Shown: positions 1 through 10,035 of the stretch, in pieces | How the letters are laid out: each line of letters opens with the position of its first letter | Position numbering within the stretch: position 1 is the first letter of the stretch | Program-made: the position numbers and the translations under genes | Origin: Neobacillus drentensis NBRC 102427 | Lineage (GTDB): Bacteria; Bacillota; Bacilli; Bacillales; Cytobacillaceae | NCBI RefSeq assembly: GCF_001591445.1 | Contig: NZ_BCUX01000020.1 | Span: forward strand, 1 to 64,000 | Direction of reading: 5' to 3' | DNA: 64,000 bases | The notes under the pieces: model-generated | Told to the model about the DNA's origin: nothing | The model's database searches: none | Seen by the model: only the letters and a program-made list of their open reading frames with translations

Positions 1-16
1 TTGCCAGGCACATTTA

Positions 17-44
17 AAAAACAACCAGAAATGGTTGTTTTTTT
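17..44 (+). terminator. Rho-independent terminator of a gene left of the window
   Basis: The stem AAAAACAACC (17-26) pairs with GGTTGTTTTT (33-42) around a six-base loop and runs into a T tract. No gene for it lies inside the window, so it probably closes a unit that ends just upstream. Confidence 0.75.
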
Positions 45-72
45 GCGTTTGTGCCCGTGGGGGAGGAAAAAA

Positions 73-262
73 GCCATGGACGGTAACAAAGAAGGGTCTT
101 AAGTTACCGTAGAGGACTAAAAAGGCCATGGACGGTAACAAAGAAGGGTCTTATGTTACCCGAGAGGACTAAAAAAGCCATCGACGGTAACAAAGAAGGG
201 TCTTATGTTACCTGAGAGGACTAAAAAGTCCTTCAACGGTAACTAAAGAGTGCTCCAAGGTT
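73..262. repeat. Tandem 52-bp repeat, about 3.5 copies, each with a hairpin
   Basis: Units begin at 73, 125, 177 and (degenerate) 229, giving an exact 52-bp period. Each unit carries an inverted pair: GGTAAC, then a spacer of about 15 bases, then GTTACC. In the first copy the stem is 8 bp, ACGGTAAC (80-87) with GTTACCGT (103-110). The fourth copy is diverged. The array fills most of the gap before the MscS gene. No reading frame runs through all copies, so it is not coding. Confidence 0.85.
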
Positions 263-363
263 ATCGCAACATAAACTGATACCAATAAAATTACTTTCCC
301 ATCGATTGTTTTTAACATCAAATATTGCAAACACTAAGTATGATTGGAAAACAAGTAGGTGAT

Positions 364-1224
364 ATGATGGATTGGATGGAATTTCTGCATCACTATAAAC
401 TGATAAGCATCCTATTAGCAGCTATTATTGCAAGAGTCATTGTTTTTATCATAAATAAAACGGTTCATAACTTTTTTCTAAAAACCCATTTCATTGAGGA
501 ACGTAAAGAGCAAACGATCGAAAGCATGCTGCGCTCGTTAACAAAATACACAGTTACCATTAGTTTCATCTTTTTTGCCATATCCGAATATGTAAGTAAT
601 TTTGGAAGAATTCTTGCCGGGGCAGGAATTCTCGGGGTAATCCTTGGGTTTGGAGCTCAAAGCTTAATCAAAGATATTCTTTCGGGTATTTTTTTAATTT
701 ATGAAAAGCAGCTGCATAAGGGCGATTTTATAACAATTAATAATACATTTAATGGAACGGTTGTGGATATTGGATTAAGGTTCGTAAAAATTCGAGAATG
801 GAGTGGAAAGGTTTTAACGATTAGCAATGGAGAAGTAAAGCAGATTCATAACTTTAATATCGATAAAATGCGGGTGATTGAAAGGGTAGTGGTAAGCTAT
901 CGTGAGAATCCTGAACGAGTGTTTGAAATTCTTGAGATTGCTTGTGAAAATATAAATGAAGTACACAAACCGTGTCTAAAATTAGACCACTCCAATTGTC
1001 CAATAGAGCCGTTTAAAGTATATGGAATAACCACCATAAATTCGGGCTATCGAGGGATAGAATACACAGTGACTGGTCTGGTTGATGATGCCTATTACTG
1101 GGATGCAGCCAAGGGTGCAAGAAGAATTATCGCTCAAACCCTTTTCAATTATCAAATAAAACTGGCGGAAGATACCATGTTAGTAAGACAATTCGAAAAT
1201 GCCTTAGTAAGAGAGGAAAAATAA
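364..1224 (+). CDS. Small-conductance mechanosensitive channel family protein (MscS-like)
   Basis: This is probably a membrane channel of the MscS family that opens on membrane tension during osmotic downshock. The first 110 residues hold about three hydrophobic segments. They are followed by the Gly/Ala-rich pore helix around residues 80-105 (motif GAGILGVILGFGAQSLIKD), the typical MscS TM3, and then a soluble beta domain. At 286 residues it matches short Bacillus MscS proteins such as YkuT. I chose ATG 364 because AGGTG lies about 7 bases upstream; a TTG at 325 and an ATG at 340 in the same frame have no good ribosome site. It is followed 27 bases later by the YebG-like gene. Confidence 0.85.
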   Translation: MMDWMEFLHHYKLISILLAAIIARVIVFIINKTVHNFFLKTHFIEERKEQTIESMLRSLTKYTVTISFIFFAISEYVSNFGRILAGAGILGVILGFGAQSLIKDILSGIFLIYEKQLHKGDFITINNTFNGTVVDIGLRFVKIREWSGKVLTISNGEVKQIHNFNIDKMRVIERVVVSYRENPERVFEILEIACENINEVHKPCLKLDHSNCPIEPFKVYGITTINSGYRGIEYTVTGLVDDAYYWDAAKGARRIIAQTLFNYQIKLAEDTMLVRQFENALVREEK

Positions 1225-1251
1225 TAGTGGAATCGGAGGTAAGTATTGTCA

Positions 1252-1449
1252 ATGGGTAAAAAGAAAATGCAATTTGAGGTTCAGGAAAATGAAAGTATTG
1301 AGGACTGCTTGAATAGAATGAAAAAGTTGGGATATACTCCTGTACGCCGAACGGAAAAGCCCATTTTTCAAGAAATCAAAAAAGGCAGTGAAACTATTTA
1401 TGAACCTGTAGCGCGACAAATTATCTTTGAAGGCACATTAATCGAGTAA
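1252..1449 (+). CDS. yebG: NETI-motif protein, YebG family
   Basis: A 65-residue protein of unknown function. The sequence ends with the family signature around GSETIYEPVARQIIFEG (the NETI motif region). YebG of B. subtilis lies just upstream of purE, as here, which supports the assignment. There are no membrane segments or cysteine motifs. GGAGGT at 1235-1240 is the ribosome site. ATG 1252 gives the family length, but an in-frame TTG at 1246, closer to the site, could also be used. It is separated from purE by the regulated pur leader, so it is probably not part of the pur transcript. Confidence 0.8.
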   Translation: MGKKKMQFEVQENESIEDCLNRMKKLGYTPVRRTEKPIFQEIKKGSETIYEPVARQIIFEGTLIE

Positions 1450-1490
1450 AACACGAACATTATAGTGTTATTTGAAAATAACGTTCGATT
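1450..1490 (+). promoter_or_regulatory. Pair of inverted PurBoxes (PurR operator)
   Basis: CGAAC at 1454-1458 within an AT-rich context (ACACGAACATTAT) and GTTCG at 1483-1487 (AACGTTCGATTT) form two oppositely oriented PurBox-like elements just upstream of the -35 box. In B. subtilis, PurR binds such paired boxes upstream of purE and is released by PRPP. The assignment is by motif and position. Confidence 0.75.
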
Positions 1491-1496
1491 TATCTG

Positions 1497-1525
1497 TTGA
1501 CACCTTCATGAGTTGATTGTAAGAT
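1497..1525 (+). promoter_or_regulatory. Sigma-A promoter of the pur operon
   Basis: A perfect -35 TTGACA (1497-1502), a 17-bp spacer and a -10 TAAGAT (1520-1525). It lies between the PurBoxes and the riboswitch, so transcription would start about 20-25 bases before the aptamer. Confidence 0.75.
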
Positions 1526-1551
1526 ATAGGAGTGAATTAAACAATTAATCT

Positions 1552-1627
1552 TTACCCTCGTATATCCATGGGGATATGGCCCATAAGTTTCTACCCAATA
1601 ACCGTAAATTATTGGACTATGAGGGAA
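1552..1627 (+). promoter_or_regulatory. Purine riboswitch aptamer, guanine type
   Basis: The conserved purine aptamer core is present: P1 strand CCCTCGTA, the loop segments ATATGGC and AAGTTTCTACC, the ACCGTAAAT loop, and the closing GGACTATGAGGG. The residue corresponding to position 74 is C (GACTAT, not GATTAT), which predicts guanine/hypoxanthine rather than adenine recognition. With the terminator at 1686-1746 it should stop pur transcription when guanine is high, as in B. subtilis purE. Confidence 0.93.
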
Positions 1628-1685
1628 AGTCAATAAGTCTGGCAAATAAGGGGCAGCCCCTTACTTTATGTTGTCTATCATCATG

Positions 1686-1746
1686 ATGCCCGGACAAATG
1701 GCTTTCTCTTTCTAGAGATGCTATTTGTTTCGGGCATTTTATTTTG
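1686..1746 (+). terminator. Riboswitch-controlled leader terminator
   Basis: ATGCCCG (1686-1692) pairs with CGGGCAT (1731-1737). The pairing continues through ACAAATGGC against GCTATTTGT with one bulge, around a loop of about 17 bases, and is followed by a T-rich tract. It stands between the aptamer and purE, so it is the expression platform. Confidence 0.85.
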
Positions 1747-1768
1747 GTAATAAAAGGGGGATTTTTGG

Positions 1769-2257
1769 ATGACGGTTCTTGTTGGAGTTATCATGGGAAG
1801 TAAATCAGACTGGGAAACAATGAAACATGCCTGTGAAGTACTTGACCAATTCGAAATTACTTATGAAAAAAAGGTCGTATCGGCTCATCGGACACCTGAT
1901 TTGATGTTTACATATGCGAAGGAAGCCAGAGAAAGAGGCTTGAAGGTGATTATTGCCGGAGCTGGAGGTGCGGCCCATCTTCCTGGGATGGTAGCGGCCA
2001 AGACCACCCTGCCAGTAATCGGAGTGCCCGTACAAACACAGGCATTAAAGGGGTTAGATTCATTGCTGTCAATCGTCCAAATGCCTGGTGGTGTACCCGT
2101 AGCAACCGTTGCAATAGGAAAAGCTGGTGCGGTGAATGCCGGCTTACTGGCCGCACAAATTTTAGCAACTGTTGATGCTGAACTCGCTGACAAATTAGAG
2201 GCTAAAAGAGAAGCTACCAAACAAGCGGTACTAGAAAGTAGTGATCAACTTGTCTAA
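1769..2257 (+). CDS. purE: N5-carboxyaminoimidazole ribonucleotide mutase PurE
   Basis: Converts N5-CAIR to CAIR in de novo IMP synthesis. At 162 residues it has the normal length of bacterial class I PurE. The N-terminal GSKSDWETM motif (about residues 10-18), the SAHRTPD motif (about 38-44) and the Gly-rich [12 protein letters not shown] stretch form the nucleotide-binding active site. ATG 1769 follows a GGGGGA ribosome site. It is the first gene of the twelve-gene pur operon behind the guanine riboswitch, and its end overlaps purK by 17 bases, suggesting translational coupling. Confidence 0.96.
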   Translation: MTVLVGVIMGSKSDWETMKHACEVLDQFEITYEKKVVSAHRTPDLMFTYAKEARERGLKVIIAGAGGAAHLPGMVAAKTTLPVIGVPVQTQALKGLDSLLSIVQMPGGVPVATVAIGKAGAVNAGLLAAQILATVDAELADKLEAKREATKQAVLESSDQLV

Positions 2258-3398
2258 TAGAACCATTTTACCAGGTGCGACAATTGGAATAATTGGCGGC
2301 GGCCAGCTTGGCAGAATGATGGCGCTAGCGGCAAAGGCTCAAGGCTTTCGAATTGCAGTTTTAGAACCGACGGCGGATTCACCGTGCGGACAAGTTGCTG
2401 ATATTGAAGTGATTGGGGCTTATGATGACCGCGAAGCCATTGGTAAATTAGCGGAAGTTAGTGATGTAATAACCTATGAATTTGAAAACATTGATGCCGA
2501 TACATTAATGTGGTTATGTAATCAAGCCTATGTCCCGCAAGGCCCGAGGTTGCTAACCATCACGCAGGACAGGATTAAGGAGAAAGCGGCGATCCAACAA
2601 TCAGGTGTAGAAGTAGCACCCTATGAAGTAATTTACAGCTTAGAGGATTTATTTTTAAAAATAAATACAATCAGTTACCCGGCCGTCTTAAAAACGGCAA
2701 GAGGCGGTTATGACGGAAAGGGTCAACTGGTGATTAGGGAACCGCAGGATTTATCAAAGGGTGAGCCCCTTCTAAAACATGGTGCCTGTGTATTAGAGAA
2801 ATGGATTCCTTTTGAAAAAGAACTATCGGTAATTGTGACAAGAAAGCTTGATGGGGAAACTTCTTTTCTCCCAGTGGCTGAAAACATACATGTAGAGAAT
2901 ATTTTAGATACGACGATTGTTCCTGCACGAATTTCAGAAGTTTTACAGAGTGAAGCTGTACTACTAGCAAAGAAGCTGGCCGATTCGTTACAATTAGTCG
3001 GGACGCTGGCTGTCGAAATGTTTTTGACGAGCGATGGAACGATTTATATAAATGAATTGGCACCACGGCCGCATAATTCCGGCCATTTCTCAATCGAAGC
3101 TTGCGAGACGTCACAGTTCGAACAGCATATCCGAGCGATTTGTAATTGGCCGCTAGGGAATACGGGGCTATTAAAACCGGCTGTTATGGTCAACCTATTA
3201 GGAGAGCATCTTGAAAATCTATATGAGGAAATTCCGACGATGAACGACTGGAAGATTCATTTATATGGAAAGAAAGAGGCGAAAACAAAACGGAAAATGG
3301 GCCATGTGACGATTTTGCGAGATAGTGTCGAAGTCGCGCTTGCAGAAATGAAAGAAAGCAGTATCTGGAAAAGAGCTAAAGAAAAGATCGGGGGATAA
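2241..3398 (+). CDS. purK: N5-carboxyaminoimidazole ribonucleotide synthase PurK
   Basis: An ATP-grasp enzyme that carboxylates AIR with bicarbonate and ATP to N5-CAIR, the substrate of PurE. Visible features are the N-terminal GGGQLGRM loop (residues 20-27), the central ATP-grasp region ([10 protein letters not shown]) and the [12 protein letters not shown] metal/ATP motif near residue 275. The length of 385 residues is normal. The start is GTG 2241 inside the purE 3' end. The next gene, purB, begins 3 bases after the stop. Confidence 0.96.
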   Translation: MINLSNRTILPGATIGIIGGGQLGRMMALAAKAQGFRIAVLEPTADSPCGQVADIEVIGAYDDREAIGKLAEVSDVITYEFENIDADTLMWLCNQAYVPQGPRLLTITQDRIKEKAAIQQSGVEVAPYEVIYSLEDLFLKINTISYPAVLKTARGGYDGKGQLVIREPQDLSKGEPLLKHGACVLEKWIPFEKELSVIVTRKLDGETSFLPVAENIHVENILDTTIVPARISEVLQSEAVLLAKKLADSLQLVGTLAVEMFLTSDGTIYINELAPRPHNSGHFSIEACETSQFEQHIRAICNWPLGNTGLLKPAVMVNLLGEHLENLYEEIPTMNDWKIHLYGKKEAKTKRKMGHVTILRDSVEVALAEMKESSIWKRAKEKIGG

Positions 3399-3401
3399 AA
3401 C

Positions 3402-4700
3402 ATGATTGATCGTTATACACGACCGGAAATGGGAGCAATTTGGACAGAGGAAAACCGCTTTAACGCCTGGCTTGAGGTGGAAATACTTGCATGTGAGGCA
3501 TGGGCGGAACTAGGTGATATACCAAAGGAAGATGTCAAGAAGCTTCGTGAAAATGCCTCTTTTAATATTGACCGTATTAAAGAGATTGAAGAAGAAACTA
3601 GGCACGATGTGGTTGCATTTACCCGCGCAGTATCAGAAACACTTGGGGAAGAGAAGAAATGGGTTCATTACGGGTTAACGTCAACGGATGTCGTCGATAC
3701 GGCCCTTTCTTATATCTTAAAGCAGGCCAATGCGATTTTACAAAAGGACTTAGAAAACTTTATTGAGATCTTAAAAAATAAAGCCATAGAACATAAGTTT
3801 ACCGTTATGATGGGACGGACGCACGGTGTTCATGCGGAGCCAACTACATTTGGCTTAAAGCTTGCACTTTGGTATGAAGAAATGAAACGGAACCTGGAGC
3901 GCTTTAAGCAAGCGTCCGAGGGTATTGAGTTCGGAAAGATATCCGGTGCGGTTGGGACCTATGCAAATATTAATCCATTTGTAGAACAGTATGTGTGCGA
4001 AAAATTAGGACTCGGTCGAGCGCCAATTTCTACCCAGACTTTGCAGCGTGACCGTCATGCCCATTATATGTCAACGATTGCGTTGATTGCCACTTCGATT
4101 GAGAAGTTTGCTGTGGAGGTTCGAGGATTACAAAAGAGTGAAACACGTGAAGTCGAAGAGTTTTTTGCAAAAGGTCAGAAGGGATCGTCGGCAATGCCGC
4201 ATAAACGAAATCCGATTGGTTCCGAAAATATGACGGGAATTGCACGTGTGATTCGTGGATATATGCTGACTGCCTATGAAAATGTACCGCTTTGGCATGA
4301 ACGTGATATTTCTCATTCATCTGCAGAACGAATCATTTTACCAGATGCAACGATTGGTTTGAATTATATGCTGAATCGTTTCGGTAACATTGTGAAAAAC
4401 TTGACGGTTTATCCGGAGAATATGAAGCGTAACATGGATAGGACGCTTGGCTTAATTTATTCCCAACGCGTGCTGCTTGCTTTAATTGATAAAGGCTTAT
4501 CTCGTGAAGAATCGTATGATACCGTGCAGCCAAAAGCGATGGAGGCATGGGAGAAACAAGTTCCTTTCCGCGGTTTAATTGAGGCAGAGGAAAAAATTAC
4601 ATCGTTGTTATCGGCTGCTGAAATCGCTAATTGTTTTGATTATAGCTATCATCTGCAACATGTAGATACTATCTTTGATCGCTTAGGATTGAATGAGTAA
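3402..4700 (+). CDS. purB: Adenylosuccinate lyase PurB
   Basis: Cleaves SAICAR to AICAR and adenylosuccinate to AMP, so it serves both IMP and AMP synthesis. The fumarase/aspartase superfamily signature [11 protein letters not shown] lies near residue 263. TSTDVVDTA and [11 protein letters not shown], with the catalytic histidine, lie in the first 150 residues. The 432-residue length is standard for Bacillus PurB. ATG 3402 follows GGGGGATAAAAC. It is tightly coupled to purK. An 82-base gap with an imperfect hairpin (AGAAGGGG with CCCCTCT) separates it from purC. Confidence 0.97.
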   Translation: MIDRYTRPEMGAIWTEENRFNAWLEVEILACEAWAELGDIPKEDVKKLRENASFNIDRIKEIEEETRHDVVAFTRAVSETLGEEKKWVHYGLTSTDVVDTALSYILKQANAILQKDLENFIEILKNKAIEHKFTVMMGRTHGVHAEPTTFGLKLALWYEEMKRNLERFKQASEGIEFGKISGAVGTYANINPFVEQYVCEKLGLGRAPISTQTLQRDRHAHYMSTIALIATSIEKFAVEVRGLQKSETREVEEFFAKGQKGSSAMPHKRNPIGSENMTGIARVIRGYMLTAYENVPLWHERDISHSSAERIILPDATIGLNYMLNRFGNIVKNLTVYPENMKRNMDRTLGLIYSQRVLLALIDKGLSREESYDTVQPKAMEAWEKQVPFRGLIEAEEKITSLLSAAEIANCFDYSYHLQHVDTIFDRLGLNE

Positions 4701-4782
4701 AAGGAGGGCGTAGAAGGGGTCATTCGTGCCCCTCTCTTAGCTTAAAAATTCTCAATATTGCAAATTAGGAGGCGTTTCCCAA

Positions 4783-5496
4783 ATGAAAAACCCTTTATAC
4801 GAAGGAAAAGCAAAACGAATTTACGCCACAGACGATGAACAGATTGTTTTGGTTGAATATAAGGATTCAGCAACTGCTTATAACGGACAAAAGAAGGCTG
4901 ACATTACAGGAAAAGGTCGTTTAAATAACGAGATTACTAGTTTGTTATTTTTAAAACTTAAAGAACAGGGAATTGAGTCCCATTTTATCAAGCGTATATC
5001 CGAAACGGAACAACTGGTGAAGAAAGTATCGATTATCCCGCTTGAGGTAGTTGTAAGAAATGTGGCCGCTGGCAGTTTTTCAAAAAGATTGGGAGTCGAA
5101 GAAGGACGCGACCTATCGGGGCCGATTGTAGAATATTACCTCAAAAACGATGAGCTCGGAGACCCGCTTGTCACCATCGATCACATTCTTGAACTTCAAG
5201 TGGCAACAGCTCAGGAGGCAGCAATTTTACGAGAAAAGGCACTCCAAATTAATACCGTTTTATCAAGCTTTTTCAATGACCTTGGTATACGTCTCATCGA
5301 CTTCAAACTAGAGTTTGGCACTGACGCAGACGGAAATATTTTACTTGCTGATGAAATTTCCCCCGACACTTGCAGGCTTTGGGATAAAGAAACCAATGAA
5401 AAGCTCGATAAGGATGTATTTCGACGTGATTTAGGAAGCTTAACAGATGCCTATGAAAATATTTTAACCAGATTGGGAGGACATCAGCATGTATAA
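4783..5496 (+). CDS. purC: Phosphoribosylaminoimidazole-succinocarboxamide synthase PurC
   Basis: SAICAR synthetase joins aspartate to CAIR with ATP. The 237-residue protein opens with LYEGKAKRIY (ATP-binding loop). It contains EVVVRNVAAGSFSKR around residues 87-101, then DFKLEFG and LLADEISPDTCRLWD, all signatures of this family. An AGGAGG site precedes ATG 4783. The last 8 bases overlap purS. Confidence 0.97.
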   Translation: MKNPLYEGKAKRIYATDDEQIVLVEYKDSATAYNGQKKADITGKGRLNNEITSLLFLKLKEQGIESHFIKRISETEQLVKKVSIIPLEVVVRNVAAGSFSKRLGVEEGRDLSGPIVEYYLKNDELGDPLVTIDHILELQVATAQEAAILREKALQINTVLSSFFNDLGIRLIDFKLEFGTDADGNILLADEISPDTCRLWDKETNEKLDKDVFRRDLGSLTDAYENILTRLGGHQHV

Positions 5497-5743
5497 AGTA
5501 AAGGTATTTGTCACATTAAGAGAAAGTGTATTAGACCCACAGGGGAAAGCAGTTACCCATTCCTTACATTCATTAAATTACCAACAAGTAGCCGATGTCC
5601 GAATCGGTAAATATATGGAATTAACAATTGAAAAGTCAGAGCGGGATATAAATGAAGTCGTTAATGAAATCTGTTCAAACCTGTTAGCCAATCCGGTCAT
5701 TGAAGATTACCGTTACGAAGTAGAGGAGTGTGTTACTCTGTGA
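5489..5743 (+). CDS. purS: FGAM synthase small subunit PurS
   Basis: An 84-residue structural subunit that joins PurQ and PurL into formylglycinamidine ribonucleotide synthase in Gram-positive bacteria. The sequence shows the PurS pattern: [16 protein letters not shown] at the start, a V-x-IGKY-x-EL-x-I segment near residues 33-43 and an [13 protein letters not shown] end. It overlaps purC by 8 bases and purQ by 4, as expected for equimolar subunits. ATG 5489 has GGGAGG upstream. Confidence 0.96.
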   Translation: MYKVKVFVTLRESVLDPQGKAVTHSLHSLNYQQVADVRIGKYMELTIEKSERDINEVVNEICSNLLANPVIEDYRYEVEECVTL

Positions 5744-6423
5744 AATTTGCAGTGATCGTCTTCCCTGGATCAAATTGTGACGTTGATATGTTCCATGCCA
5801 TTCAAGACGAACTCGGAGAGCAAGTTGAATATGTCTGGCATGATTCTGAAAGCTTAGAAGAATTTGATGGAATTCTACTGCCGGGCGGCTTCTCATATGG
5901 AGACTATTTACGGACTGGCGCCATCGCTAGATTTAGTAATGTTATGAAGGAAGTTATAAAAGCGGCAGAAGCAGGAAAGCCAATTCTTGGAGTATGTAAC
6001 GGATTCCAAATTCTCCTCGAAGCAGGGTTACTGCCGGGCGCTATGAGACGAAATGAGAGCCTCTCGTTTATTTGTAAGCCTGTCGAGTTAAAGGTAGAAA
6101 ACAATCAGACGATGTTTACGAATGAATACAGCAATGGGGAAACGATCATCATCCCTGTCGCACACGGTGAAGGAAACTACTATTGTGACGAGGAAACACT
6201 CGCGAGACTGAAAGAAAATAATCAAATTGTCTTTACCTATAACCAGAATCCGAACGGAAGCCTTGCCGATATCGCTGGAATTACCAATGAAAAAGGAAAC
6301 GTTCTTGGTATGATGCCTCACCCGGAAAGAGCAGTAGATGAACTTTTAGGCGGCGCCGATGGTTTAAAAATGTTCCAATCGATTGTAAAAGCTTGGAGGG
6401 AAGCACATGTTGTCAACGCTTGA
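5740..6423 (+). CDS. purQ: FGAM synthase glutaminase subunit PurQ
   Basis: A class I glutamine amidotransferase that releases ammonia for PurL. Visible are the N-terminal [12 protein letters not shown], the nucleophile motif GVCNGFQ (Cys near residue 86) and the MPHPERA box with the catalytic His and Glu near the C-terminus. I chose GTG 5740 because GAGGAG lies 11 bases upstream and the protein then starts like B. subtilis PurQ (227 residues). A GTG at 5728 in frame would add four residues without a ribosome site. The GTGA overlap with purS couples their translation. Confidence 0.96.
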   Translation: MKFAVIVFPGSNCDVDMFHAIQDELGEQVEYVWHDSESLEEFDGILLPGGFSYGDYLRTGAIARFSNVMKEVIKAAEAGKPILGVCNGFQILLEAGLLPGAMRRNESLSFICKPVELKVENNQTMFTNEYSNGETIIIPVAHGEGNYYCDEETLARLKENNQIVFTYNQNPNGSLADIAGITNEKGNVLGMMPHPERAVDELLGGADGLKMFQSIVKAWREAHVVNA

Positions 6424-8632
6424 ACCAAATCCGAATCAGATTAAAGCAGAAAAAATTTATCAGCAAATGGGTTTATCCGACGAAGAATTTGCAATGATTG
6501 AAAACATTCTTGGACGCACACCGAATTATACCGAAACAGGCCTTTTCTCAGTTATGTGGTCAGAGCACTGCAGCTACAAAAATTCGAAGCCGATTCTAAA
6601 GAAATTCCCGATTACAGGCGAACGAGTCCTGCAAGGGCCCGGTGAAGGTGCGGGGATCGTCGACATCGGCGATGAACAGGCGGTTGTTTTTAAAATTGAA
6701 AGTCATAACCATCCATCAGCGATTGAGCCTTATCAAGGAGCAGCAACTGGTGTCGGCGGGATTATCCGCGATGTATTCTCAATGGGAGCAAGACCGATTG
6801 CAATGTTGAATTCACTTCGTTTTGGTGAACTGGATTCAGCAAGAGTTCGCTACTTATTTAAAGAGGTCGTTGCTGGGATTGCTGGTTATGGAAACTGTAT
6901 CGGAATTCCGACGGTAGGCGGCGAAATTGGGTTCGATCCATGTTATGAGGGGAATCCGCTTGTTAATGCCATGTGTGTTGGCTTAATTGATCATAAGGAC
7001 ATCAAAAAAGGGCAGGCCCATGGTGAAGGCAATACCGTCATGTATGTTGGAGCAAAAACAGGCCGAGATGGAATCCATGGTGCGACCTTCGCCTCTGAAG
7101 AATTAACGGAACAATCGAGTGAGGACCGTCCAGCGGTTCAAGTCGGTGATCCATTCATGGAGAAGCTGTTGTTAGAGGCTTGCTTAGAGCTGATCCATTG
7201 TGATGCGCTTGTTGGCATTCAAGATATGGGTGCAGCGGGACTTATTAGTTCATCTGCGGAGATGGCCAGTAAGGCTGGAATGGGCATTGAAATGAATTTA
7301 GACATGGTGCCACAACGTGAAACAGGGATGACTGCTTACGAAATGATGTTGTCAGAATCTCAAGAGCGTATGTTGATTGTTGTTAAAAAGGGAAGAGAAC
7401 AAGAAATCGTTGAGCTTTTTGAAAAATACGGTTTAGAAGCAGTAGCAATTGGAACGGTGACTAGCGATAAACAGATGCGACTTTTCCATAAAGGCGAAAT
7501 CGTGGCGGATGTTCCAGCTGATGCACTTGCGGAAGAAGCACCGGTTTACCACAAGCCATCAAAAGAACCAGGTTATTTTGCAGAATTCCAAGCGATGGAT
7601 AATGAAATTCCACAGGTGGATGATCTGAAAGAAACGTTAATCAATATTTTAAGTCAGCCGACTGTAGCAAGTAAGGAATGGGTCTATGAGCAGTACGATT
7701 ACATGGTTCGAACCAATACTGTCGTATCACCAGGTTCGGACGCTGCAGTTGTAAGGATTCGTGGTACGCGTAAAGCATTAGCGATGACAACTGATTGTAA
7801 TTCCCGCTATGTCTACTTAGATCCAGAAACAGGCGGAAAAATTGCTGTAGCTGAAGCTGCCCGCAACATCGTTTGCTCTGGTGCGGAACCACTAGCCATC
7901 ACTGACAATCTAAACTTTGGAAACCCAGAAAAACCAGAAGTGTTCTGGCAGATTGAAAAAGCTGCTGACGGCATGAGTGAAGCCTGCTGCGTTCTAGAAA
8001 CACCGGTTATCGGCGGCAACGTCTCTTTATATAACGAAACAAGCGGAACAGCAATCTATCCAACCCCAGTCGTTGGGATGGTTGGTTTAGTAACAGATAT
8101 TGATCATATTACTACGCAAAACTTTAAAAATATCGGGGATCTCATTTATTTAGTCGGAGAAACAAAGGATGAATTTGGCGGCAGTGAGCTCCAAAAGCTT
8201 CTGAACGGGCGAGTATTCGGAAAAGCCCCTGAATTAAATGTAACGATTGAAAAGGAAAGACAAAATCAGGTTCTTGCAGCGATTCGTGCAGGATTGGTAG
8301 AGTCAGCTCATGATTTATCAGAAGGCGGGTTATCCGTAGCGTTAGCAGAATGTCTTTTCACAAATGAAAAGCTTGGAGCTGAAGTAAACATCGTTGGAAA
8401 TCCCGTTTCAGCTTTATTTAGTGAAACACAATCCCGCTTCCTTTTATCTATCCAAAAAGAGCATCAACAGGAGTTTGAAAGTTTAGTAGACGCAGTCCAA
8501 ATTGGAACTGTAAATGATTCTGCAAAACTAAACATCACAATTGGTGAGTCACCTGTACTTGAAGCGACAGTGGAAGAATTAAAAGATGCCTGGAAAGGGG
8601 CGATCCCATGTTACCTGAAATCAAGGGATTAA
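6407..8632 (+). CDS. purL: FGAM synthase large subunit PurL (small type)
   Basis: Converts FGAR to FGAM with ATP and the ammonia supplied by PurQ. At 741 residues it is the short Gram-positive PurL, which needs PurS and PurQ, both encoded just upstream. The motifs [13 protein letters not shown] (near residues 48-60), [23 protein letters not shown] and a second GNVSLYNET loop mark the two AIRS-like halves. ATG 6407 has GGAGGG 6 bases upstream and lies inside purQ. The end overlaps purF by 25 bases. Confidence 0.97.
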   Translation: MLSTLEPNPNQIKAEKIYQQMGLSDEEFAMIENILGRTPNYTETGLFSVMWSEHCSYKNSKPILKKFPITGERVLQGPGEGAGIVDIGDEQAVVFKIESHNHPSAIEPYQGAATGVGGIIRDVFSMGARPIAMLNSLRFGELDSARVRYLFKEVVAGIAGYGNCIGIPTVGGEIGFDPCYEGNPLVNAMCVGLIDHKDIKKGQAHGEGNTVMYVGAKTGRDGIHGATFASEELTEQSSEDRPAVQVGDPFMEKLLLEACLELIHCDALVGIQDMGAAGLISSSAEMASKAGMGIEMNLDMVPQRETGMTAYEMMLSESQERMLIVVKKGREQEIVELFEKYGLEAVAIGTVTSDKQMRLFHKGEIVADVPADALAEEAPVYHKPSKEPGYFAEFQAMDNEIPQVDDLKETLINILSQPTVASKEWVYEQYDYMVRTNTVVSPGSDAAVVRIRGTRKALAMTTDCNSRYVYLDPETGGKIAVAEAARNIVCSGAEPLAITDNLNFGNPEKPEVFWQIEKAADGMSEACCVLETPVIGGNVSLYNETSGTAIYPTPVVGMVGLVTDIDHITTQNFKNIGDLIYLVGETKDEFGGSELQKLLNGRVFGKAPELNVTIEKERQNQVLAAIRAGLVESAHDLSEGGLSVALAECLFTNEKLGAEVNIVGNPVSALFSETQSRFLLSIQKEHQQEFESLVDAVQIGTVNDSAKLNITIGESPVLEATVEELKDAWKGAIPCYLKSRD

Positions 8633-10020
8633 ACGAAGAGTGCGGAATTTTTGGGGTTTGGGGACATGTTGATGCAGCGCAACTGACTTATTACGGACTT
8701 CACAGCCTGCAGCATCGCGGCCAGGAAGGAACCGGTATCGTGGTCTCTGATGGCAAACAGCTGAAAGGGGTAAAGGGCGAAGGACTAGTTGCTGAGATTT
8801 TTACCACTGAAGTGATGAAGGAATTGACAGGTACATCTGCGATTGGTCACGTTCGTTATGCAACGGCAGGAGGCGGCGGTTACGAAAACGTTCAGCCGCT
8901 CTTGTTTCATTCTCAAACCAGCAGTCTTGCACTTGCCCATAATGGCAACTTAGTGAATGTGAAATCATTAAAACATCAGCTGGAGGCACAAGGCAGTATC
9001 TTTCAAACAAGCTCTGATACTGAGGTGCTTGCTCACTTAATGAAAAGAAGCGGTTACTCTGATTCAAAGGATCGTGCCAAAAATGCACTTTCGATGTTAA
9101 AAGGGGCATATGCTTACCTAATCATGACAGAAACCGAATTAATGGTGGCACTAGATCCGCACGGCTTACGACCTTTATCACTTGGTTGTCTTGGGGATGC
9201 CTATGTTGTCGCATCGGAAACCTGTGCCTTTGATGTGGTGGGTGCGGAATATATTCGTGATATTCGGCCGGGAGAACTATTGATTATCAACGATCAGGGA
9301 ATAGTATCTGAACAATTCGCTGTTAGTTCAACCAAAGCGATTTGTACGATGGAATATATTTATTTTTCAAGACCGGATAGTAATATTCAAGGAATCAACG
9401 TCCATACAGCCCGTAAGAACCTTGGGAAAAGAATGGCGGTCGAAGCGCCATTTGAAGCGGATGTTGTCACAGGAGTACCGGATTCCAGCATTTCTGCTGC
9501 GATTGGTTATGCGGAAGCAACGGGGATTCCCTATGAAATGGGGCTCATTAAAAACCGCTATGTCGGAAGAACGTTCATCCAGCCATCCCAATCGTTACGT
9601 GAGCAAGGGGTAAAAATGAAGCTCTCTCCTGTACGAGGTGTCGTTGAAGGCAAGCGGGTCGTAATGGTAGACGATTCAATTGTGCGTGGAACAACAAGCA
9701 GACGGATTGTGAAGATGCTAAAAGAGGCTGGCGCAACAGAGGTTCATGTGGTTATTACCTCTCCTCCAATTAAAAATCCTTGCTTCTATGGGATAGATAC
9801 ATCGACGAAAGAAGAATTAATTGCCTATGATAAATCAATTGAGGAAATGAGAGTGCTAATTGGTGCGGATACACTCACGTTTATAAGCGTTGAGGGGATG
9901 ATCGAAGCGATTGGCAGAAAAGATGGGGACGGCACAAGCGGCTATTGCCTTGGCTGTTTCACAGGAAATTATCCAACCGAAATATACCCGGATACACTCC
10001 AATATTATTACCAAAAGTAG
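8608..10020 (+). CDS. purF: Amidophosphoribosyltransferase PurF
   Basis: Catalyses the committed first step, PRPP plus glutamine to phosphoribosylamine. The first 11 residues form the propeptide ahead of the catalytic Cys12 in NEECGIFG, as in Bacillus PurF. The C-terminal half has the PRPP motif [14 protein letters not shown]. Cysteines in [15 protein letters not shown] and SGYCLGC match the four ligands of the oxygen-sensitive 4Fe-4S cluster of the B. subtilis enzyme. It overlaps purL by 25 bases. End-product inhibition by AMP/GMP is known for the family. Confidence 0.97.
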   Translation: MLPEIKGLNEECGIFGVWGHVDAAQLTYYGLHSLQHRGQEGTGIVVSDGKQLKGVKGEGLVAEIFTTEVMKELTGTSAIGHVRYATAGGGGYENVQPLLFHSQTSSLALAHNGNLVNVKSLKHQLEAQGSIFQTSSDTEVLAHLMKRSGYSDSKDRAKNALSMLKGAYAYLIMTETELMVALDPHGLRPLSLGCLGDAYVVASETCAFDVVGAEYIRDIRPGELLIINDQGIVSEQFAVSSTKAICTMEYIYFSRPDSNIQGINVHTARKNLGKRMAVEAPFEADVVTGVPDSSISAAIGYAEATGIPYEMGLIKNRYVGRTFIQPSQSLREQGVKMKLSPVRGVVEGKRVVMVDDSIVRGTTSRRIVKMLKEAGATEVHVVITSPPIKNPCFYGIDTSTKEELIAYDKSIEEMRVLIGADTLTFISVEGMIEAIGRKDGDGTSGYCLGCFTGNYPTEIYPDTLQYYYQK

Positions 10021-10035
10021 AAAGGAGCGAGCAGA

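Noticed and set aside
73..262. CRISPR array
   Set aside because: The units are contiguous with no variable spacers and there are no cas genes nearby.
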